From contig JAGWYI010000051.1 of assembly GCA_018969455.1 (NCBI GenBank), positions 1 through 13,098 on the forward strand: a stretch of DNA of 13,098 nucleotides, in the 5' to 3' direction. Below are positions 7,154-13,098 of the stretch, piece after piece. The notes under the pieces were generated by a model, which was not told the DNA's origin, searched no databases, and was given only the letters and a program-made list of their open reading frames with translations. Both the position numbers and the translations under genes were made by a program. The DNA comes from Bacteroidota bacterium (lineage in GTDB: Bacteria > Bacteroidota > Bacteroidia > Chitinophagales > Saprospiraceae). Every line of letters starts with the position of its first letter. Positions within the stretch are counted from its first letter, which is position 1.

Positions 7154-10100
7154 ATGCGGAAAAGCTTATACGCGCTTTTTTTGACCGTTCTTTTTGCAGC
7201 GCCTGTTTGGGCTCAAAAAACGGTACATGGCCGGGTAACCGGCGCCGACGGATCTCCGCTGATCGGAGTAACCGTTGCAATTTTAGGTAGCAGCCGGGGC
7301 GCTGCAACCGATATTGACGGAAAATTCAGCATGGAGAATGTCAAAGCCGACGCGATCCTGCAATTTTCCTACACAGGCTATCAGCCTAAATCCATAAGTC
7401 CGGGCAACGAAACCGAATTGCTCGTGGTACTGGAAGAAACGGCCTCTGTCATCAATGAAGTGGTGGTGGTAGGTTACGGATCCCAAAAACGCAGCAACAT
7501 CAGCGGTGCGGTATCTACCATTACGGCCGATGAAATCAGCGAATTGCCCATTTTGCGCCCCGAGCAGGCCTTGCAAGGCCGTACCGCCGGGGTACAGGTG
7601 ACCCAAAACAGCGGTTCGCCCGGCAGCACGCTCACGGTACGCGTGCGCGGAACCGGCACCATCAACAATTCCGATCCCTTGTATATTGTTGACGGCATTC
7701 CGGTGGATGGGCTCGATTTCCTCAATGCCAACGACATTGAAAGCATCAACGTGCTGAAAGACGCCGCTTCGGCGGCCATTTACGGGGCGCGGGGCGCCAA
7801 CGGGGTGGTCTTGATCACCACCCGTACCGGCAAAAAAAACCAGGAAGGCAAAATCCGGTATGAGGCCTATTACGGTTCTCAAAGTACCTGGAAGAAAGCC
7901 AATCTGCTCGACGCGCGCGAATACGCCATCCTCAGCAATGAGGCTCATATTGCTGCCGGTGTAAAACCCCTGCCCGAATTCTCCAATCCCGATGCCCTGG
8001 GCAAAGGAACCAACTGGCTCGATGCCCTGTTTACCAATGCCCCCATTGCCAGCCACCAATTGGCCGTTTCGGGTGGTGGGGAGAAAAGCACCTACTCCCT
8101 ATCAGGCAATTATTTCAATCAGGATGGCATTGTGGGTGGCGAAAAAGCAGGTTTTAAACGGTATACCGTTCGGTTCAATGGCACCCAAAGTGTAAAAAAA
8201 TGGCTCAACATTGGTACAAATGTGGGCCTTACCAGCCTGACACGCAATGGTTTGCCCGAAAACAACGAGTTTTCAACGCCGCTCGTGCGCGCACTCAACA
8301 TGGACCCTGTGACGCCGGTGCGCAAAGCCAATGGTACTTACGCGTATTCCCGCTATTCCGATACCGATATCACCAATCCCATCAATGCCATCGAACAGGC
8401 GCACGACCGCTGGCGATCCAACCGCATTGTAGGTTCGGTATTCGGTGAATTTTTGCTCGGAAACGGATTTAGTGTTCGTTCTACCTATAGCGTAGATGCC
8501 ACTTTTGCCACCCAGGATATTTTTTATCCCAAATTTGACCTGAGCAACGATCCCGTTTTGAGCGATGCACCCTCCCAGGAAAAACGCCTCATCAATTCTG
8601 TGGTTAAAAACAACAATACCTGGCGCAACTGGCAGTGGGAAAATGTGCTCAACTGGCAACATACTTTTGGGGAAGCACACAGTGTACAGGCCACATTCGG
8701 TACAACCGCCCTGTACAACCGCCACGAATACAATGGCGGCGCCAACACCAACCTGCCCTCCAACAACTGGAAAGACGCTTACATTTCCAACACCATCGAC
8801 CCCATTACCTCCCAAAGTGCTTATGGCGGCGCCGATGAATCTGCACTTAACTCGTATTTCGGACGAGTAAACTATGCCTACAATGACCGGTATATCCTGA
8901 GTGCTGCCCTCCGACGTGACGGCTCTTCCCGTTTCGGTATCAACAACCGCTATGGTTATTTCCCATCACTCTCGGCAGCCTGGGTAATGAGCCACGAAGA
9001 TTTTTGGCATTCCGATCTGCTCAATTTCCTCAAACTGCGCGCCAGCTGGGGGCAAAACGGAAATGATAAAATCGGGAATTACAGCTTTACCACCATCGTT
9101 AATTCAGGTCAGAACTACACCTTTGGGCCCACCCAAACCATCACCAATGGCTCAGTAGCCCTCACAGCGGCCAATCCTGATCTGAAATGGGAAACCATCA
9201 CCCAAACCGATTTTGGCGTCGATCTGGAATTGTTGCAGGGAAGAATCAACTTTACCGGCGATTATTATATTAAAAATACTTCAGATATGTTGTATGCAGC
9301 GCCTATTCCGCTTACAGCCGGAACTGAAGCGCCTGTGCGCAATGTAGCCAGTGTGCGCAATAAGGGTCTTGAACTTGCGCTCAATTACCGAAACCGCGAT
9401 CATGCCTTTAAATACAGTTTTGGAGGAAATATCGCATTTGTAAACAACAAGGTCACCAGCCTGGGTGAAGGCGGACAACCTGTCTTTGCCGGTCATGTAC
9501 AATCATCCAATGCCAATGTAACGAAAACCGAGGTAGGACATCCCATCGGATCATATTTTGGCTATGTACAGGAGGGTATCTTCCAATCGCGGGAGGAAAT
9601 TGCCTCCAGCGCCTTCCAAAACGAGGCAACAGCACCCGGCGACATCAAATTTAAAGACTTGAATGGCGATAAAATCATTGACGCCCAGGACCAAACCTAC
9701 ATTGGAAACCCGGCGCCCGATTTTACCTATGGCTTGAACTTCGATTTTGAGTACAAAGGGTTCGATCTGGGCATTTTTCTTCAGGGAAGCCAAGGAAATG
9801 ATTTGTACAATGCCACCGTACGGTACGACTTTTCCTATGTAAACCGGCCGGTGCATGTTTTGAAAAGGTGGACCGGCCCCGGTACCTCCAATACAGAGCC
9901 AAGGGTAAACCTCAGCGATCAAAACCAAAACGCCCGTGTGAGCACCCGGTTTGTAGAGAACGGATCCTATATGCGCGTGAAAAATGTGCAGTTGGGTTAT
10001 AATTTACCCCCTGTTTGGTTGAAAAAAATCAAATTTGACAAATTACGTCTTTACGTTTCTGCTCAAAATTTGTTTACTTTTACCCAGTACACAGGCATGG

Positions 10101-10204
10101 ATCCGGAAATCGGGGCATATAATGGCGCTTTGGATTCGGGCATCGACCGCGGTTTTTATCCGCAAGCGCGCACCTGGATGGGTGGCGTTCAGGTAATGTT
10201 TTAA
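7154..10204 (+). CDS. SusC/RagA-family TonB-dependent outer-membrane glycan transporter
   Basis: A protein of 1016 residues, the normal SusC length. The signal peptide is MRKSLYALFLTVLFAAPVWA, with a probable cut before QKTV. It is followed by a carboxypeptidase-regulatory-like domain (about 22-97: VHGRVTGADGSPLIGVTV, AATDIDGKFS, LQFSYTGYQ). Next is the hallmark INEVVVVGYGSQKR, then the plug domain (about 110-215: LQGRTAGVQVTQNSGSPG, IRV-like VRVRGTGTINNSDPLYIVDG, NVLKDAASAAIYGARGANG). The rest is a 22-strand-type beta-barrel ending in ARTWMGGVQVMF, with the terminal Phe usual for BAM substrates. There is no N-terminal STN domain, so it should not signal to an anti-sigma factor itself. It should import oligosaccharides across the outer membrane together with the SusD lipoprotein encoded 21 bp downstream. 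Substrate is not readable from this sequence; the GH16 gene in the operon suggests a beta-glucan. Confidence 0.96.
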   Translation: MRKSLYALFLTVLFAAPVWAQKTVHGRVTGADGSPLIGVTVAILGSSRGAATDIDGKFSMENVKADAILQFSYTGYQPKSISPGNETELLVVLEETASVINEVVVVGYGSQKRSNISGAVSTITADEISELPILRPEQALQGRTAGVQVTQNSGSPGSTLTVRVRGTGTINNSDPLYIVDGIPVDGLDFLNANDIESINVLKDAASAAIYGARGANGVVLITTRTGKKNQEGKIRYEAYYGSQSTWKKANLLDAREYAILSNEAHIAAGVKPLPEFSNPDALGKGTNWLDALFTNAPIASHQLAVSGGGEKSTYSLSGNYFNQDGIVGGEKAGFKRYTVRFNGTQSVKKWLNIGTNVGLTSLTRNGLPENNEFSTPLVRALNMDPVTPVRKANGTYAYSRYSDTDITNPINAIEQAHDRWRSNRIVGSVFGEFLLGNGFSVRSTYSVDATFATQDIFYPKFDLSNDPVLSDAPSQEKRLINSVVKNNNTWRNWQWENVLNWQHTFGEAHSVQATFGTTALYNRHEYNGGANTNLPSNNWKDAYISNTIDPITSQSAYGGADESALNSYFGRVNYAYNDRYILSAALRRDGSSRFGINNRYGYFPSLSAAWVMSHEDFWHSDLLNFLKLRASWGQNGNDKIGNYSFTTIVNSGQNYTFGPTQTITNGSVALTAANPDLKWETITQTDFGVDLELLQGRINFTGDYYIKNTSDMLYAAPIPLTAGTEAPVRNVASVRNKGLELALNYRNRDHAFKYSFGGNIAFVNNKVTSLGEGGQPVFAGHVQSSNANVTKTEVGHPIGSYFGYVQEGIFQSREEIASSAFQNEATAPGDIKFKDLNGDKIIDAQDQTYIGNPAPDFTYGLNFDFEYKGFDLGIFLQGSQGNDLYNATVRYDFSYVNRPVHVLKRWTGPGTSNTEPRVNLSDQNQNARVSTRFVENGSYMRVKNVQLGYNLPPVWLKKIKFDKLRLYVSAQNLFTFTQYTGMDPEIGAYNGALDSGIDRGFYPQARTWMGGVQVMF

Positions 10205-10225
10205 CCCAATTAAATTTCGAAAAAA

Positions 10226-11737
10226 ATGAAAATTAAACATATTATAATTGTTTCCATTGCTGCCCTTTTTGTTCCAAGTGCATGCAGCAAAGATTTTCTG
10301 GATCGGAAACCCCTTGTTGGTTCCACCGAGGAAAATTTCTACAAAACACCGCAAGACGCCGTTGCTGCGGTAAATGCGGCCTATGCAGCCCTTCAATTCG
10401 AAATCTCACCGGCAGGACACTTCCGCTGGTTTTGGGGCGACATCATGTCTGACGACGCCACAAAGGGCGGATCTGGCGACAACGATGTGAATGCTTTATT
10501 GCAACTTGAAACATTTAAAGGCCCGGTTAATACCGATTTGTTGGAATCGGAATGGACGGCCGATTTTGAAGGCATTTACCGGGCCAATGTGGTATTGACC
10601 CGCGTTCCTGAAATTGAAATGGATGTCGAATTGAAGAAACGCATTCTTGCTGAAGCGACTTTTATTCGGGCTTGGTTCAATTACAATTTGGTTACCATGT
10701 TTGGCGGAGTTCCCAAGGTTGATCATTTATTGGCTCCGAGTGAATACAATTTACCAAGATCCAGTGCCAGTGAAATTTGGGCATTTATTGAACAAGATTT
10801 GCGCAATGCCATAGATGGTTTGCCGCTTCGGAGCCAATATGCTGCCGCCGACCTTGGCCGAATTACCAGGGGAGCTGCACAGGCATTGTTGGTTAAAACG
10901 TATTTATGGCAGAAAAAATGGCCCGAGGCTCAAACTTTGGCTGAAGCCATCATTGCATCGAATGAATATCAATTGGTACCCATTTTTGCCAATATTTTCA
11001 CAGTGGCTGGCGAAAACAACAGCGAATCGGTATTTGAAATTCAATACATGAATGCTTCAGGTGGAAACTGGGGTAAAAACAATGCCAATGAGGGCACATT
11101 TACCAATGTGTTTCAGCGCGCGCGCGGAACCTTTGGAGGATATGGTTTCAACATTCCAACCGATGCACTGGTTGCCGAGTTTTTTAAGGAAGGCTACGAA
11201 GACCCCCGCTTGAAATCAACCGTATTCCGGGTGGGCGACCCAATGGGCGACCGCGGCACCTTTACCATTGATGCTACCGGCGGTTTCCCTTACAAGTATT
11301 ACGCGAAAAAATACTTCAGCAACAAAAGTGAAGAAGCGCCATTTGGCGACCCCAATCCCAATGGCGAGTCGAACGACAGGGTAATCCGTTATGCCGATGT
11401 ATTGCTAATGCATGCCGAGGCGGCTTATCACAATGGCAATGAATCGGCAGCGCGCACCTCGCTGAACAAGGTACGCGCCCGCGCCCGCGGAAACACGCCC
11501 TCCCTGTTGCCCGATGTTACCGCTACTGGCACTGCCCTGCTGGATGCCATTTACCACGAACGCCGCGTTGAACTGGCGCTTGAAGGTCATCGCTTCTTCG
11601 ATTTGGTACGCACGGGTCGCGCTCAGTTGTACCTGGGCCCCGATGGGTATCTTGATAACGTACACAGCCTGTTTCCGATTCCGCTTTCCCAAATTCAGGC
11701 AACCAATGGAGCAATAAAACAAAATCCTGGCTATTAA
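10226..11737 (+). CDS. SusD/RagB-family surface glycan-binding lipoprotein
   Basis: A protein of 503 residues with a lipoprotein signal whose lipid-anchored Cys is residue 20 (FVPSAC, then SKDFLDRKP, the standard SusD opening). The N-terminal SusD-like domain with TPR-type helices (STEENFYKTPQDAVAAVNAAYAAL, ILAEATFIRAWFNYNLVTMFGGVP) covers about 21-230. The C-terminal RagB/SusD domain (about 280-503) contains VIRYADVLLMHAEA, LNKVRARARG and ERRVELALEGHRFFDLVR, and ends in the family-typical LFPIPLSQI followed by a closing NPGY. SusD proteins sit as a lid on SusC at the cell surface and bind glycan chains. The gene lies 21 bp after susC and 11 bp before the next gene, so all are almost surely one transcript. 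The -3 Pro in the lipobox is unusual but tolerated in this phylum. Confidence 0.95.
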   Translation: MKIKHIIIVSIAALFVPSACSKDFLDRKPLVGSTEENFYKTPQDAVAAVNAAYAALQFEISPAGHFRWFWGDIMSDDATKGGSGDNDVNALLQLETFKGPVNTDLLESEWTADFEGIYRANVVLTRVPEIEMDVELKKRILAEATFIRAWFNYNLVTMFGGVPKVDHLLAPSEYNLPRSSASEIWAFIEQDLRNAIDGLPLRSQYAAADLGRITRGAAQALLVKTYLWQKKWPEAQTLAEAIIASNEYQLVPIFANIFTVAGENNSESVFEIQYMNASGGNWGKNNANEGTFTNVFQRARGTFGGYGFNIPTDALVAEFFKEGYEDPRLKSTVFRVGDPMGDRGTFTIDATGGFPYKYYAKKYFSNKSEEAPFGDPNPNGESNDRVIRYADVLLMHAEAAYHNGNESAARTSLNKVRARARGNTPSLLPDVTATGTALLDAIYHERRVELALEGHRFFDLVRTGRAQLYLGPDGYLDNVHSLFPIPLSQIQATNGAIKQNPGY

Positions 11738-11748
11738 AAAAATCAAAC

Positions 11749-12573
11749 ATGAAAAACATCAAATATATCTTACCTGTGCTGCTGGGCTTTGCTTTCTGGG
11801 TAGCCTGTCATCCTTACGAAGCCGATGATGTCACACTGCCTGCATTGCCGGCGGCGCCGAGTTTCAGCATCAATTACGTGCAAGGGGACTCAAATCGGGT
11901 GGTAGTCACCGACAATTCTACCGGTTATTTCGAACGCTTTTGGGATTTTAGCGGCGGGGTTCCCGGCAAATCGGCCCGGGCGCAGGATACCATTTTTTAT
12001 CCTAAATCAGGAACCTACACCATTACGTTGTACGGCTCCGCCACGGGCGGCGCAGGAACGGCACAAAGCGTAAAAGTGGTTAATATCAAAAAAGATGCAC
12101 AAGCACAATGCGATCCGCAGGTGAGCCTCCTGACTGGAAACTGTGAAGCCCCCGGCAAATGCTGGACATTTTCAACAGCGGCTGGCGCCGTGAGCGTGGG
12201 CCCTACCCCGGGTTCGTCTGAATGGTACAAATCGCCCTTAAACGGGTTGCAAGCCGCACAATATGATGACAGTTTCTGCTTTTATTTCGACAATACGCAT
12301 TTCCAGTATTACAACAACGGCGGAACAGTTGACCCCTTCAACGGGTATATTGTCATCCCGTTCAATGCGCCCAGTGATCTGAAATGGATTCTTTCAAAGG
12401 GAACTGGCGCTGGCGGCCTCGATCAAATTTTGTTGCCTAATGGCGCGTTTCTGGGCGTTATGGATTCAGGCCCCAACTATGATATTGTCAGCATGACCGA
12501 AACGACCCTTGTGGTGCGCAGCAAAATCATCAACAGCACAGGCTGGTTTGAACTTACTTTTGTAAAAAAATAA
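11749..12573 (+). CDS. PKD-domain lipoprotein, probable surface glycan-binding protein
   Basis: A protein of 274 residues. The lipoprotein signal ends in WVAC (Cys20), followed by HPYEADD; the acidic residues are like surface-export signals of Bacteroidota lipoproteins. A PKD-type Ig-like domain spans about 37-112. WDFSGG replaces the common WDFGDG, and SGTYTITLYGSATGG is the closing strand pair. The second half (about 120-274) is beta-rich with aromatic clusters (YDDSFCFYFDNTHFQYYNN and WFELTFVKK) and four cysteines (121, 132, 138, 177). From memory, the YDD-x-(Y/F)-x-F pattern after a W-x-x-SP segment recurs in lipoproteins of glycan-use loci. The third place after susC-susD is where surface glycan-binding proteins lie, and PKD lipoproteins are known there in laminarin loci. 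No catalytic motif is seen. The stop is 2 bp before the next ATG. Confidence 0.8.
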   Translation: MKNIKYILPVLLGFAFWVACHPYEADDVTLPALPAAPSFSINYVQGDSNRVVVTDNSTGYFERFWDFSGGVPGKSARAQDTIFYPKSGTYTITLYGSATGGAGTAQSVKVVNIKKDAQAQCDPQVSLLTGNCEAPGKCWTFSTAAGAVSVGPTPGSSEWYKSPLNGLQAAQYDDSFCFYFDNTHFQYYNNGGTVDPFNGYIVIPFNAPSDLKWILSKGTGAGGLDQILLPNGAFLGVMDSGPNYDIVSMTETTLVVRSKIINSTGWFELTFVKK

Positions 12574-12575
12574 GA

Positions 12576-13098
12576 ATGCTTTTTAATTGGAATACTTTTT
12601 TGGTGAAAGCAGCAGGCTTCGGCCTGCTGCTTGTTGCAGGAGCCTGCAAATCGGGAGAAAAACTGCCTCAGGGGGGAAAACTGGTATGGCACGACGAATT
12701 TGACTACACCGGATTGCCCGACTCCTCCAAATGGGACTACGATGCAGGCGACGGATGCCCCCATGTGTGCGGTTGGGGAAACAATGAACTGGAATATTAT
12801 ACCGTTCGAAGAAAGGAAAATGCCCGGGTTGAACAGGGTATGCTTGTGATTGAAGCCCGAAAAGAAGAAAAAAATGGATATCACTACACTTCAGCTCGCC
12901 TGGTAACCCGAAACAAGGGCGATTGGAAATACGGCCGTATTGAAGTGCGTGCCAAAATTCCGGTATGCCGCGGGTCCTGGCCAGCCATCTGGATGCTTCC
13001 AACCAAACCTACTTACGGAAATTGGCCCCGTAACGGCGAAATCGATATCATGGAAAATGTAGGATTTATGCCCGATTCCATTTTTGCCACCGTACACA
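12576..13098 (+). CDS. GH16 family glycoside hydrolase lipoprotein (beta-glucanase/laminarinase-like), 3' end outside window
   Basis: The frame stays open from the ATG at 12576 to the window edge (174 codons). A lipoprotein signal with VAGAC (Cys24) puts the enzyme on a membrane, probably the cell surface. The GH16 fold starts at about residue 36 (LVWHDEFDYTGLPDSSKWDY), with CGWGNNELEYY, SARLVTRNKGDWKYGRIEVR and WPAIWMLP. The catalytic motif GEIDIMENVG follows, with nucleophile Glu155, Asp157 and acid/base Glu160. The ExDxxE (beta-bulge) form is that of laminarinases and related endo-beta-1,3-glucanases, also shared by some agarases and carrageenases. The GNNELEYY stretch favours a beta-glucanase. 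The enzyme would cut the polymer so that SusC/SusD can import fragments. The start lies 2 bp after the PKD gene stop, suggesting translational coupling. Any C-terminal modules are out of view. Confidence 0.92.
   Translation, partial: MLFNWNTFLVKAAGFGLLLVAGACKSGEKLPQGGKLVWHDEFDYTGLPDSSKWDYDAGDGCPHVCGWGNNELEYYTVRRKENARVEQGMLVIEARKEEKNGYHYTSARLVTRNKGDWKYGRIEVRAKIPVCRGSWPAIWMLPTKPTYGNWPRNGEIDIMENVGFMPDSIFATVH

Noticed and set aside
7283..8059. Long open frame on the minus strand opposite susC (258 codons)
   Set aside because: It lies wholly inside a certain SusC coding region, its protein shows no recognisable motif, and it follows from the codon bias of susC.

Overview
The window looks like a chromosomal segment of a Bacteroidota bacterium. 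The evidence is a SusC/SusD outer-membrane glycan-import pair, a Bacteroidota-type sensor with a beta-propeller, a Y_Y_Y domain and a LuxR-like HTH, lipoproteins with acidic residues after the lipid-anchored Cys, TAnnTTTG-like promoter boxes, and no strong Shine-Dalgarno sequences. A Saprospiria- or Chitinophagia-like source is a guess; the sequence alone does not fix the genus.

Region 1 (1-3944) is mostly ordinary. It holds the 3' end of a DUF4143-type ATPase gene and a small SRPBCC-fold protein. A 65-bp spacer built of degenerate 7-bp repeats (ATCGGAA-like) follows. Then come rlmN (minus strand, 23S rRNA/tRNA adenine-C2 methyltransferase, with no usable ATG start) and the divergent aspS (aspartyl-tRNA synthetase). 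A 13-bp-stem hairpin closes aspS and overlaps the stop codon of the convergent regulator gene.

Region 2 (3943-13098) is a polysaccharide utilization locus (PUL) that runs off the right edge. A large membrane-anchored regulator is transcribed leftward. Across a 331-bp AT-rich intergenic region, an operon runs rightward: susC-like (TonB-dependent transporter), susD-like (surface glycan-binding lipoprotein), a PKD-domain lipoprotein, and the first 174 codons of a GH16 family glycoside hydrolase lipoprotein with an intact ExDxxE catalytic motif. Gaps inside the operon are only 21, 11 and 2 nt. The order SusC-SusD-PKD-GH16 is known from laminarin (beta-1,3-glucan) loci of Bacteroidota, so a beta-1,3-glucan or mixed-linkage glucan is the best substrate guess.

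Proposed working: the GH16 enzyme cuts the glucan at the cell surface. The PKD lipoprotein and SusD hold the chains. SusC imports oligosaccharides using TonB energy. The regulator probably senses an oligosaccharide in the periplasm with its propeller and acts on DNA through its cytoplasmic HTH without a phosphorelay. The most interesting unexplained structure is in the divergent intergenic region: three TGTCGTA direct repeats at helical-turn spacing (11 and 32 bp), interleaved with a 10-bp inverted repeat (CGAATCGAGT). These are candidate operators. No tRNA or rRNA gene, CRISPR array or insertion sequence was seen.
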